A DNA stretch of 64,000 nt. It comes from Eunapius fragilis (Eukaryota; Porifera; Demospongiae; Spongillida; Spongillidae). Within the stretch, counting starts at the first letter, position 1; every line of letters starts with the position of its first letter. Below are positions 34,701 to 45,759 of the stretch, piece by piece. Made by a program: the position numbers and the translations under genes. The stretch is taken from positions 8,608,635 to 8,672,634 of the forward strand of contig OY811975.1 in the NCBI GenBank assembly GCA_963681505.1, given 5' to 3'. The notes beneath the pieces are model-generated. The model searched no databases, was not told the origin of the DNA, and saw only the letters and a list, made by a program, of their open reading frames with translations.

Positions 34701-35453
34701 CTGTTTTGTTCTGTGATGTGTGTAAGCGCTACAAGGACAGCATTGTATCGTTGCAAAACTTCCAGATGACCTGGATTACTGGTACTATCTACGTACAAAA
34801 AAAAAATGACCGGCCATTTTTGAAACATGTCTGGGCAAACACATCTACCCCTTGACATTTGTCTGGCCATCCCAAAAAAGTTATAATTGTCCCTGCCCTT
34901 GTGATACTTTTTCAAAATTTCCAGCCTCACAAGCAAAAGAAAAGTAACGTTCGACATTGAAACGTATGGCTAATTATAAATTCAGTGCTTAATAAATTTA
35001 TGTTGGATAGCTCAATTTGGAATGCATACGGACCATGTGTTAGAAGCTCTTTGGAGTTCAAGGAAAATATGAAAACTACCCAGAAGTCTAGAGTGATTTT
35101 GCTGGACACTGTCCCATATACATGTAGTTGTGGCATTTATTAAATACTGCGTATGTCATGCATGTTCAGCTCACCAAATCGCTAAAATGGTTCATTGCCA
35201 CGTGATATCCCATTGCATCGGCTTGGCTGTTGTGTTCGTCAATAAACTTTTTATTGTGCAACCATATCTTGTAACGCTTCGTTTCGTCCTCCATCGAGGA
35301 GTAACGTCTCTGGTGGCGGGCTTTCCAGATTAGCCACTCTTCTGCTGACACTTCGTGAGCGACAGCTTTGCCAGGGGCAATCCAAGCTAGCGCCAAAAGA
35401 ATGCTAATCGATAAACTGCATGTGCTACGCAGGAGCATAAATGGAGAGAACAT
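31705..35453 (-). CDS. Silicatein-type protein (Ser-active-site cathepsin L homologue), seven exons
   Basis: Silicateins are secreted papain-family enzymes that condense silica in sponge spicules. Exons on the minus strand: 35453-35175, 32967-32800, 32741-32627, 32564-32455, 32357-32211, 31981-31860, 31804-31705. All six GT-AG junctions keep frame (phases 0,0,1,0,0,2), giving 346 residues. Start MFSPFM (or MLLRS, five codons on). A signal peptide ([19 protein letters not shown]) is followed by an I29-type propeptide ([26 protein letters not shown]) and a mature domain from about [12 protein letters not shown]. The catalytic site is QCGASYAF with Ser155 in place of Cys, then His292 ([15 protein letters not shown]) and Asn313 (KNSWG). 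[10 protein letters not shown] and YNQCGIAS are family blocks. A Ser-rich run precedes the His, as in silicatein-alpha. Length is close to the usual ~330. Intron 1 is 2.2 kb and full of repeats; the others are 58-229 nt. It is intact. Which silicatein paralogue it is cannot be said. Confidence 0.92.
33344..33560. repeat. (GT)n-rich microsatellite in silicatein intron 1
   Basis: About 215 bp of GT with GCGC and ATG interruptions. Frames across it are repeat translations. Confidence 0.95.
33637..34308. mobile_element. Fold-back element, ~670 bp, in silicatein intron 1
   Basis: Left arm 33637-33956 and right arm 34000-34308 are inverted copies. Examples: CTGATGAAATATTAACGCCAT against ATAGCGTTAATATTTCGGA; GTACTCATGCGGGGTACCGACGTT against AACGTCGATACCACGCATGAG; and GCGTGCACGGTTTCCCGCTCG against GAGCGGGAAACCGTACACGC. 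A loop of about 45 bp separates them. A single diverged arm occurs at 4165-4425. No coding capacity. Confidence 0.85.
34392..35116 (+). mobile_element. MITE-A copy split by an insertion
   Basis: Left TIR TGGAACAGTATCCAGCAAAATCACCC at 34392. The body resumes at 34896 (CCCTTGTGATACTTTTTCAAAATTTCCAG) and ends GTGATTTTGCTGGACACTGTCCCA at 35116. The gap is the element at 34421-34895. Lies in silicatein intron 1. Confidence 0.85.
34421..34895. mobile_element. Nested element, 475 bp, with 6-bp target duplication
   Basis: Begins CAGGAACATTTATAAC and ends GTTATAATTGTCCCTG, an inverted pair. The host sequence CCCTTG is present on both sides (34415-34420 and 34896-34901), and the uninterrupted MITE-A copy at 54882 has a single CCCTTGTGATAC there. 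The interior repeats CCGGACA/TGTCCGG several times. The CAGG...CCTG ends look hAT-like, but hAT normally duplicates 8 bp, so the superfamily is open. Confidence 0.8.
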
Positions 35454-36562
35454 GTAAATATATAAATAGCTATTTTTCACGGCATTTAAATGTGCAAGCA
35501 TGTTAGCCAAATCGGCACACAGGCACCCCCGATTTTCTAAATGAACTCCTTGCAAAAATACCCTGCAAGGCAACAATGGATAGTATATGCTATAGCGTTT
35601 TATCAGTTGAAAGAACAACGAACGAGTCGCTAAATGAATTGCTTGTTCATCAAGCAAACACATACTTACACAGAGCATGCACAGATAAAATAGCCAGGAT
35701 GATCGAGATTGCTATAATCTGATGTCCAACTGTGTCGCTTTACAATACCAGTTACATTACAATACGTTGTCACCCTCCTGTAAAGCATAAACCTCTACTA
35801 ATTTCGCCATAGGTACTGGATGGGTGGCAACTTATGAAGTATATTTGTCCCATGCTCATGATTCGCCGTTGAATAAAAATACATTTTAAAAAATATAGAA
35901 CGGAAAATCATTTTTTAACTTCTTCACGATGATCCTGACGGTGCCAAAGCGTATGTCATTCAAATCTTATAGTGTTCTACCTCGTCAGCTCTTTTGAATT
36001 TTGAGTTTGAATCAAACTTAGCAGGCAATGATACATGACACTAATCAGTGGAATTAGGACGGGTGGTCAAGGTGGCGAGGGTGCATGAAGTAAATTAAGG
36101 GTGGTTGTGGCAAATTAGTGATCGAAGGTGAGTGTCACCATTTCTGAGAAATCTTAATAGCGCAAAAAAGATATCTTGAAGCATGCAGATAGCATGTGCA
36201 GCGATCGAACTCCCAACCGAACCTTAATGCACACAGCGCTGTACGTACAAACGTTCATTTTACAAAATATGGCGCCCCCCCCCCCCCCCTTCCTTCGCAC
36301 CGAGCATCATGCTGGATTCGCCATTAATTAGCACACAACATTCGGATTGCACCTATGAACTTTGCACACTGCTACCTACGTATAAACTGTACAACTGCGA
36401 ACCTTATCGGAGCCGACATTCCATGGATGATCTGAGCTAGCGAAGTAATCTATTTTCCAATGAAGAGAATGTTATATTCAGCTATATCTAAATTAACTTC
36501 GCGTGTACGCACGACGCACTGATGAATGCTATTTCTTATGAAGAACATTTTTCACGCGTCAG
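35454..36562. other. Upstream region of the silicatein gene; no gene seen
   Basis: Contains a 15-base C run at 36275-36289. No promoter motif I would defend. Confidence 0.4.
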
Positions 36563-36685
36563 GTGGTGTTGTACGTGTACATAGAGAGAGAGCCGTTTTT
36601 ATTACCATGTACATGCAATACATGTGTCGCAACGTATGCTCTGAATGGGCAAACATGTGTCTATACACCTGTTTGCCCATCTCAG
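36563..36685 (+). CDS. Candidate Cys-rich (EGF-like?) exon
   Basis: A 123-nt open block between an acceptor (TTTTTCACGCGTCAG) and a donor (CATCTCAG|GTATAT), length a multiple of three. It encodes LPCTCNTCVATYALNGQTC followed by VYTPVCPSQ: five closely spaced Cys in a pattern that suggests part of an EGF-like or other disulfide-rich module. No neighbouring exon was found, because the fold-back element at 36787 follows. It could be chance. Confidence 0.3.
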
Positions 36686-36786
36686 GTATATTTCAATTGG
36701 ATTTTAAACATGTTTTTAGTCTTAAAATCGGTCCGAATAAGAGGTATATGTTTTCACCGTGTCTCGGCTAAATGTTGCATTAATCT

Positions 36787-37205
36787 TTAATCTATTTCCA
36801 TCCTTAATTTAGGATGGAAATCCTGAATTAAGGATGATTTTACGCCGCCGTATCAACTTCAATTCACATCGTATAGGATATTTTGGGGGATATTTAGCTT
36901 CTATAGGCTTTCAACTAAACAGCGCTATCTAATTAGTCGTTATTTCCTTCTACTTTTTCTCTGACTTTGATTTTAAGGGGCAGTATTACGAACGAACGTT
37001 ACACAAAGCCTAAACAGTGGTTTTGCTTTGGAAAAAAAAAGATGTAACGACTAATTAGATAGCGCTGTTGAGACGAAAGCCTATAGATGCTTAATATCCC
37101 CCAAAATATCCTATTCGATGTGAATTGAAGTTGATACGAGCGGCGTAAAGTCATCTTTAATTCAGGATTTCCATCCTAAATTAAGGATGGAAATAGATTA
37201 AAGAC
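36787..37205. mobile_element. Fold-back element, ~420 bp
   Basis: The ends read TTTAATCTATTTCCATCCTTAA and its inverse. Inner pairs include ACTTCAATTCACATCGTATAGG with CCTATTCGATGTGAATTGAAGT, and ACAGCGCTATCTAATTAGTCGT with ACGACTAATTAGATAGCGCTGT. Arms are about 160 bp around a ~90-bp loop. A second, shorter inverted repeat (CATCCTTAATTTAGGATG) sits at each end. No coding capacity. Confidence 0.85.
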
Positions 37206-38542
37206 TAATTTACAATACTTGATTATCTAGTACCATAATTATGTGTTCGAGGGACATGCATTCCTCTAGTCATTGAAGTCTATATTGGTGGCTGGGGGTG
37301 CGAAGCACAAGAATGCTTCTCCAGATTAAACAAGAAACTTGCCATGCAAGTAGCACCGTCTGAGAACGATGCACTTAGCCAAACCTAGTGTCACATTGAC
37401 GAGGCAGAATGCTAGGGCCATTCTGCTGGAATGTTCCCATATTCCCCGTCATGAGTTTTAAGCTTTACAACACATGATATGCCCGGTACGATATTGGATA
37501 GTTTTTATTCTGTAAGCCAAGGGTTCTGCAATGAGAAATGACACCCCCCCCCCCCCCCCCCCCCCCCCTTATACAACAACACCCATCAAAATAGTCTCGC
37601 TAGCCAGACGTACATCGTACGTTCCGCATTCCCAGCCAAGTCGAAGATCGAAGTACGTTTAGACATGCATCTGTACAAGCAGCGGTGGCTGGGGTGTAAG
37701 ATAGCAACTTGCAAATTTTAATAATCAATAGGCCAGTATGATCGTAGGGAAAATATTTCTGCTCACAGAGGCGTTGGTTTGTATTACGTTGGTATGCGGC
37801 GTTGTTATCTAGTCGTTATCGCAAACAGTGCTGCCTGCGATATGCATCATCAGTGGTCTTTTGCCGATATCGTCTATCCCATGCTCATTTGTATCGCGAT
37901 ATGATCGCTATATATCGCGGCAGCCCTGATCACAAAGCTACTTGTGGCATGTACAACTATAAAAGTGAATTGTACATGTATGTTCCCAGTCAGGTGTAAG
38001 TTAGGGTTTGCATGGCTATGTCTGGATTAGTGTTTTGCCAATCCCATGCAAAAATTGATATGTCTCCTTTGCTGACTTTCGTAAAGGCCATGATGCAACT
38101 TCACTCAACCTTTGCTAGATCAACCTGTTGCCCAGCTTCGCCAAAATTGTTTTCAGAAGTCACACTTGTCTGTTCTCAATTTCAAGCCTGCTCTTCTGAT
38201 GTCGTCAAACACTGCTTTTATGATTCGTTCCTGAACAATCATATAATCAAGTTAACATTTACCAAAGTTTACTAGTCAGTGGGACCACAACAATCCAGCC
38301 AACACCAAGTTCATCAGACGTTGAAAAGTTGCTGGGGCAATCCCAGTCCGAAATACATGACCTTGAATTCATAGAGACTTTAATTTAGCTTGTGAAAATT
38401 AAAAGAGCAATTTTGCGATTATCATCTTCAGACATCACCACTTGCCAGTAGCCAGATAGGGAACACCCTTTTGAAGTGTTAGATATATTAATTTACCAGG
38501 ATTTGATCCAAGGAAAAAAAATCATGCATGCCTTCTTGCAAG
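37206..38542. other. No gene recognised
   Basis: Contains a 25-base C run (37544-37568). The 88-codon frame at 38012-38275 has no motif. Confidence 0.4.
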
Positions 38543-39000
38543 GATCTTGTGGGGTGGGGGTGGGGTGTGGGGGGGGGGGCACTTGCCAGTATTAATAATC
38601 GATAAAAATATGATAATTAAAAAATAGAGGAAACAAGTAAAGAAAAACATTCTCTAATGAGAAAGTTGGTGGGATATAGGAATTGGAGGCAATGGTGGTG
38701 TTAAAAGGAAGGGAACAAGGTTTTGAGAAAAGGGTAATGAGACAAAAATCCTATATTTAGCACTTCATTTGGTTCTGTTACATTTACATGTGCTCAATAT
38801 AGGATTTTTATCTCCTTAGCCTTTTCTCAAAACCTTGTTCCCTTCCTTTTAACACCACCATTGCCTCCAATTCCTATATCCCACCAACTTTCTCGTTAGA
38901 GAATGTTTTTCTTTACTTGTTTCCTCTATTTTTTAATTATCATTTTTTTATCGAATATTAATACTGGCAAGTGCCCCACCCCCCACCCCCCGCCCCTCCC
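38543..39000. mobile_element. Fold-back family 1, copy 1 (~450 bp)
   Basis: Arms of about 210 bp: GTGGGGGGGG...CACTTGCCAGTATTAAT pairs with ATTAATACTGGCAAGTGCCCC; AAACATTCTCTAATGAGAAAGT pairs with ACTTTCTCGTTAGAGAATGTTT; and CAATGGTGGTGTTAAAAGGAAG with its inverse. The same palindrome occurs at 56780-57085. It stands 47 bp from the repeat copy at 39048. Confidence 0.85.
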
Positions 39001-39047
39001 CCCCTCCGCTTCAATTACCGTCACGAGCAGACGCCCGCTTTTGTTTG

Positions 39048-39541
39048 GGATCACTGTAAGGAACGCGGGAGAATTCTAACACTTCGTCTGCTCTCCTCTT
39101 TGTTTGCACAATTCTAAATATACGTAAAGTCGCCATGGGAACGCTTCTATTTAACACTACGCATTAGTAATGATTACGTATGTAAGTTTTAAGCTTTATT
39201 CCTATATCTGATACTTGAAGATGTCCTTCCAGGATATTTTAAAGCGATTAGTATAATTGGCGCTCTTTAAAACCATTCCTATCCCGAGTTATACTCACCC
39301 GAGAATTAGAAGAAAACGACGACGACGACAACAGAGAAGATTTGGCCTGGGAACGAGGTAAAACACGAACTTTTTTGTTCTCTTAAAGCAAACAGTTCGA
39401 AGACTGGAATAAAACATTAAAATGACCGTCTTTGCCTTCTGGTTCAATAGCAACAAAGAGCAACACTATCCGTTTCTCGGTACGCGTTATACACGGGGCG
39501 CTTTTTTTTAATGATTTCACGACCCGGGTCAATTCCTATAT
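39048..39541 (+). repeat. Dispersed ~480-bp repeat, copy 2
   Basis: Near full-length match to 1-482, with small indels (for example an extra CACTTCGTCTG near 39081). Just beyond its end is the perfect short palindrome AGGAACTAC-TATC-GTAGTTCCT. Confidence 0.85.
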
Positions 39542-39565
39542 AGGAACTACTATCGTAGTTCCTGA

Positions 39566-41372
39566 TAAAATTAAGGAGGGTAGATTAATGGCAAAGACAG
39601 GTGAGGGGGGAACATGTGTCATGATGGCTTGAACAATGTGTAGATGTGCTGTATAATTAGCTCTATTTAGATGGTTATATGATTGATCTGCAATACGACG
39701 CAACTGGCCACAAGAATACATGTACATGTACATGCTGCAAAAATTAAATTTGGAAGGAACCATATAAAGTTACCAATGTGAACAAGAAGCATCTCTAAAT
39801 GATGCTCTCTTTTTGGATTTCGCAACATGCAGAAGCAGATCCATATAGGATTAATGCAATGATTGTGAAGAGACAACCGAAAAACCCTCTTTGTTATTAC
39901 CGAATGACATCACTAAGATGAATCGTTTCACATTTATTACAAGTCCCAAAACCCTGTGCTTTTATGCTACAAAAATTCTCGTGCCCATTTCATACACTCC
40001 AGACTACCACCCATTGTGTCATGGTTGCCTTCTTCCCTTCAGTGCATATAACACATAAATTTTGAGATAGGAACAGTTTGAAAAAAAAAACTGCACGAAT
40101 CACTTCTGAATGTATCCTGATGGTCCCTTTAGTGGTCAGATAGACATACACCACATCAGGCAAGGTACTAATACAAGCAGTAGTACTTCATCTGGTGTGA
40201 TGAGAATAAGGACTAAGTGAATAATGTTACTAAATGGCCAAACTTACAGTTTGGTGACATTTATACATGTACATGTGTCTACCTAACACACAGGAAACAC
40301 CGAAGGCTTAAAGATCACTTGAGGCATTATAACAACTAGCTAGTTTTACAATGGCAATTTTCGAAAAGTTTTTTTCTCACTCAATATGCAGATATGCAAG
40401 CCTATAATTTTTAGATTTTCAGCAGTAATTTAAAACCACTAAAGAAGTATTTCAGGCTATACAGTAACTACATCTGAGGGCACATGCAAAATTAACGAAG
40501 TTGCTGACACAGAAACATGGATAATGCAGAAAGTGGCATGAGCAAAGTAAAGGTCGTGTCCATGTGCTTGTTGAAACAATGACCCCAAATTAATGCAACC
40601 TCATTTCAAAAAATTGTTACCTATCACAAACTCTTGATTAAAAGAGTACAGATGTAAAAGGGCGAAGGCAAACATATCCATTTACATGCACACCCAGGAT
40701 ACGGCAAAGTGGTTATGATTCTTTCCTCACTCTTGGATCACAAAAGAGATTACGCGACTGTTTTCTCAAAAGCAATAGTACAACAGTACAAATAATCGCT
40801 AACAATGAAGCTGATGGTAATAATATATACCAATGTTACATAAATGTTTCAGACTTCAGAGTTGGCTGCAGATTGCTAAGAAGAACAAACAACTTTCTAA
40901 CCTTTAGAAACCATATAGTTACTTGAACTAGGAAAGTACAATTAATATATTCCTATCTACTAGGAAAAGGGTATAAAAAATGGGACATCATGAACAACGT
41001 GAATGAGACTGCTGCTGTTATCCTATGGAGCAATTTCTTTCATAAAGGACAAAGAAGGGTGACATTTGATATGAGCCAGCAACAGCAGTCGCACTTGCAA
41101 CAGGACTGCAAAACCAGAGGGCTTCAATGAGCTCATCACTTCTTATACTATAGCCTAGTAAAGTGCATCACAGAAGAACCATCCAGCCCAACATTGTTCA
41201 GCAGCAGCCTAACATGCATACACTAAGTGCAGCAGAAGAACTGCCCCCTGAATCTTAGCAGGCAAGCTACAGTGGGTGATGTTGTCTTTTGAGTTGGGTA
41301 CGTAAATGTAATAGCTACAGCACATATGTAGAACGTCAGCCATTGGAACTGGCTTATTTATAATAAGTACAC
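39566..41372. other. No gene recognised
   Basis: No coherent coding block found. The right part could be 3' UTR or further exons of the minus-strand membrane-protein gene. Confidence 0.35.
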
Positions 41373-44300
41373 TCATCTTCTACTCACCACATTAAACACA
41401 TCATGAAAATTGATAAGCAGATGAAGCTTATATACCCAATGCCTACAGATACATGTTACATTGTCTATACATTTGAATGTGAACGATGTTGTACACAAAC
41501 ACTCATTGTTGCTGTCTGAACACATGACTTTCCTCTGTAGGAGGGCAATAGCCCAGAACAATAGGTGGCCTAGCCCAGCAAGGCACCCGACCACACAGGT
41601 AACCTGCACAGCCAGCACCTCATCGTTGCTGTTTGTTGCATCTGACAATAAAGTAATCAGTCCGGATGCAAACGGGATAACACCAACGAAACTGAGTATC
41701 TATGAAGGCAGAAGACAAATAATATCACATTCTACAGGAATGCTCTGACACAAACTATAAAAACTGTATTAGGTGGTCCATTTCCCATTGTTGTCAGTGC
41801 TGGATGCAGGTTCTCATTCATGCATTATGCACTGCACAAACAGGCCATCGTCATGTAGTTGAAGGCCTAACTCCTTCCATTGCTACCATAGCAGCTCATC
41901 ACAGCTATGGTACCTAGTTCCGCAACAAATGCTGAACAGGTACCTTTGCTGTGACAAGCTGCTTATAAAAGCAGAAAGGAATTCGGCCTTCAAACCTGTG
42001 GCCCAAGAAGATACAGAGGATATAGACACCTACAACAAAACACAACAGTTGAGTGTCACTAGAATTATTAAATGGCGGAACGCAAACATCTTTTTTCACT
42101 GAACCCCTCAGGCGAGTTAAGACTGGCTACACTTGAAATGTTCAAATGGCTGCCAAAAGAATCATTTTTTCTTACACAGGGACCTTACCACAGGATTCAT
42201 AATGTCCCATACACTTTGGATTGATAACACTTTATTAATGTCGTTTCTATGACAATGGTTACGTGTGGTGAAGTATTTAATTGAATGTTGAAATTGAAAA
42301 CCCGGATGATAAGAATATCATTTTTCAAATGTTTCTACAGCTCTTCTATCCCAGGAATACCCATACGTAATCACCTTGGTAGGCATATTGATCGGTATTT
42401 TGATACGCTTAGAACGCTTGCAGGCAAACTATAAAACTGCGAAAAATTAATTGATATTTTTCAAATGCAATTCTTACGCATACGATGCTTACATTCATTT
42501 TGCCTAGTGACACTAGTTAGACCAGTAGCAAGTAGATAATATACAGCCGTTTTCATTCCATCCGAACAATGTTTAATCATCCGGGTTTTGCAAAAACGTT
42601 AAGCAATGCCCCCCACATTACGGCACGCAACGCAATAAACGGAGGTGGTTGCTATGACAACTATCAATTAAATTGATTAATGGGATTATTGGATACAAAG
42701 AAAACATCTACAACAAGCATCCTTACGGAAATGCGGCATCTTGTAATGGCTGAAATTGCTGATATATTGGTAATTCCAAATAGGTGTAGCCAGCCTTAAC
42801 ACACTGTACCTGAGCCTGCAGTGTAGAAACCTGCCCTGCAGTAGACAACCAGGACATTAAATATTAGCCACTTGATTGTAAAATACAAATTCAAACCTCA
42901 AGGACCTTGTTTGTTAGCTGCCTACATGTAATAACATTTTGTGACCCAATAAGTAACACAAACTTTAATTAGGTACATGTATGCCTCTCGATTGCTGCAT
43001 AATGGCAAGTAACACGCATGCATTTATTTCAAAGACACATGCACATACATGGAAATACAGCATGTAAATACACTTACTAGAAGGTTGATAAGGACTAGTG
43101 GAGCAGTTATTGTTTTAATCAACTGGAACATGCTGTACTGCACCAACCACAGCAACCCTGAAATGTGATAAACACATGTAGAGGTATCTTGATTTGAAAC
43201 TATGCTTCAGGAATGTGTACAAAGACTTGTTGCCCTGATCAACTGAATGAATGAATGAGTTGGCATATTAGAGATGATGACATATTAGCTAATGCAGCAA
43301 GGTAGTCTATGCGCAATACACAGTAGTACATCAGCTGTACATAGCAGAGCAACACGGATCAATGTACTGTACAAGCATTAACACATTACAACACTTTGGC
43401 TAAACATTGAATGGTTACCAATGATAATAAAGCTGACAATGTATGAAAAGAAACATATCGCTCCTCACTCAGAGCAACAGTCAGGCTGTTATTGTAATTT
43501 GTTTTGAGACTATCTAGAGTTGGAAGTCTTTGGGTACTGAAAAGGTGGGACAGATATGATCAACACCACAGTACTACTCATGTCTTAAAGAAGTAGACAG
43601 ATACGTGTACATACACACACCATCCCTCTCCCTCTCTCCTCCATCCCACATATCTCCCTCCCTTCGTCCTCTCCACCTCTCACTCCACCGAGTCCTTTCC
43701 ACCTTTCACCCTCCCCTCCTTTCCACCTCACCTTTCCCTTTATCATATGTATTTCCCCTCCATCACCATCCCTCATCCCTGCCTCCGTTCACCCCTACCC
43801 CTACATCCCTCCAGCTCTTTCTCAACAGCCTTACACTCAACATGCAGTGTATCTGAAGTCCAATAACATCAATGTGGCTGCAATGGAGAACACCCCAGTT
43901 AGAGCTGCAAGTTAAGATTTTACCAAATTTAACATACCGTAAGACCAGCGTAGTGAATATACAAACCTTCGACACGTGCTCTGCTGGGTGGCTCTGAAAG
44001 GAACTTATACTGTTCATCCCCTTTGCATTCTGAAGACACAATTGGTAAAGTGTAGATATATAGGTACAGCACTGTACCGTGTAAATAACCCCACATTGAA
44101 AAAATTAATGTCTTGTGTTTATCATGTGTATCTCTGTAACAGTTCATTATTTTACTAGTCATGCAGGGGTATTGTTTTATTTCCTGAAATGATAAGGTTT
44201 CCCGAAATGTCGCAGTTATAGAGATATCATCATATAAACACACGAGCCTTAAAAAAAGGGGGGGGGGGGCATGGGTGGTGAGGGGCAGAGCAGTGGTGTT

Positions 44301-45759
44301 GGACAGAGGTGGTGGGGGGCAGGGGTGGTGGGGGCAGAGGTGATGGTGGGGGCAGAGGTGGTGGGGGCAGGGGTGGTGAGAGGGGCAGGGGTGGTGAGAG
44401 GGGCAGGGGTGGTGGGGGCAGAGGTGTTAGGGGGAGTTGAAGGTGATGGGGGCAGAGGTGTTAGGGGGAGGTGGTGGGGCAGGGGTGATGGTGAGGAGGC
44501 AGAGGTGGTGAGAGGGGCAGAGGTGATGGTGGGGGCAGAGGTGGCGGGGGTAGAGGTGTTAGGGGGAGGTGTTGGGGGCAGAGGTGGTGGGGGAAGAGGT
44601 GGTGGAGGCTTATTTGCAATGTTTGCATGTGATGCCGCATGAGTTCATAAGAGTAGAACAGTTGTGAGTATGAATTAGCCAAACCAACTGACATTTTAAC
44701 ACGTAGATACATATTGAGTAGGTGGGGCATGCATATTTACACCATGCATTGGCAGCATAAGAACAGATATGCACACCACGCACACGAATGAGTGCAACAA
44801 CTTAAACAATGCATAACCATTAAAATGACACAGGGAGCTTACTCAAAAACATGTAAAAGCAAAACCTCATCAAAGTTGACAGTCCTGTAGTTGCAAACAG
44901 ACACATTCAGGATACGCTCAGAAGACTATCAGCAAAGCCGACCAGGATTTCGTAGAAGCTCTTTGCAGTTCACAGAACTACCCAGAAAGGTGGTTTTGTT
45001 TGACGCTGTCCCATACATTCTTACTATTCAATTCCAAAAAAATAGTCTAGGTAGATCGCATTAACTAAGAGCTACTCATGTGAATTCATGGCACAAGCAA
45101 CAAACATCATATATGCATGCATTAATGTTGCAAAATGCAGTGGACTAACGATGGGCAGTGAGCTACATGGAGGTTCATATCTGTTAGTAGCACATGGCTA
45201 CACACACAAACACAACAGACAGAGTAATCACCCTTACCAGGTTGAGCCAAATGATGACATCGTCAACATTCCTCAGAAATGCAAATAACCTTAAATGAGG
45301 AACAACGTGATGGCACATCGTCAATCACTCACAAGGACCCTAACCTGACATTCATGAGGCATTCATAGGTTAGCAGTCGTCACGAAACAAAACATGTAGA
45401 CAAGGTACTCACTCCACTGTATCCAGAGGAAATCCGACAAATGGAAATCCTGTTGATAGGAACCACACTACATTCATATTGCTGCCTCAGGTATGGTTCA
45501 CAATAAGTTTTTATTGATATAAAATAGCAAGTAAGTTACTTGCAACATAGGTTAGGTGTATTTAATTGCATCGTTATAAAATGCACGCCTCTGGACGAAA
45601 GCAAATCCATGCATACAAAAATAATGCACACAAATACATGGATGCATGGATATCCACAGGCCTCACATACCACACATGTTCTTACATTTTCAGATAACTT
45701 GAGAGGCAAAACCTGTGATGGAATGCTTGGTGTTTGTGTCCAGTTCAGATATGATCACA
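41373..45759 (-). CDS. Polytopic membrane protein, multi-exon, partial and unrecognised
   Basis: Exons chosen by GT-AG signals and phase. Group 1, all in phase: 45759-45713 (VIISELDTNTKHSIT), 45485-45413 (NVVWFLSTGFPFVGFPLDTV), 45289-45238 (FAFLRNVDDVIIWLNL). Group 2, in phase: 44029-43967 (CKGDEQYKFLSEPPSRARVE), 43904-43842 (LTGVFSIAATLMLLDFRYTA), 43157-43078 (LLWLVQYSMFQLIKTITAPL). Less sure are a 26-nt exon near 42846, an exon near 42050 and a last one from about 41700 (FVGVIPFASGLITLL ... LAGLGHLLFWAIALLQ) to a TGA at 41373. A piece near 44894-44853 (TVNFDEVLLLHVF) may lie between the groups, but its phase does not fit directly. Three to five hydrophobic helices indicate a polytopic membrane protein. 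The 5' end is not found. Introns carry purine and pyrimidine minisatellites and a MITE-A fragment. Confidence 0.5.
43605..43835. repeat. Homopyrimidine-rich tract (plus strand C/T)
   Basis: CCCTCTCC/CACCTCTC-type sequence for about 230 bp, within an intron of the membrane-protein gene. Short open frames here are not credible. Confidence 0.8.
44256..44615. repeat. G-rich minisatellite
   Basis: About 360 bp of a GGTGGTGGGGGCAGAGGT-type unit (~18 bp), starting with a G run at 44258. Each unit has several GGG runs, so quadruplex formation is likely. Confidence 0.9.
44950..45013. mobile_element. MITE-A, terminal fragment
   Basis: GTAGAAGCTCTTTGCAGTTCACAG ... CCAGAAAGGTGGTTTTGTTTGACGCTGTCCCA matches the right end of MITE-A. 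Confidence 0.65.

Noticed and set aside
34523-34957. 144-codon minus-strand ORF in silicatein intron 1
   Set aside because: Crosses the boundary between the nested element and MITE-A, so it cannot be one gene.
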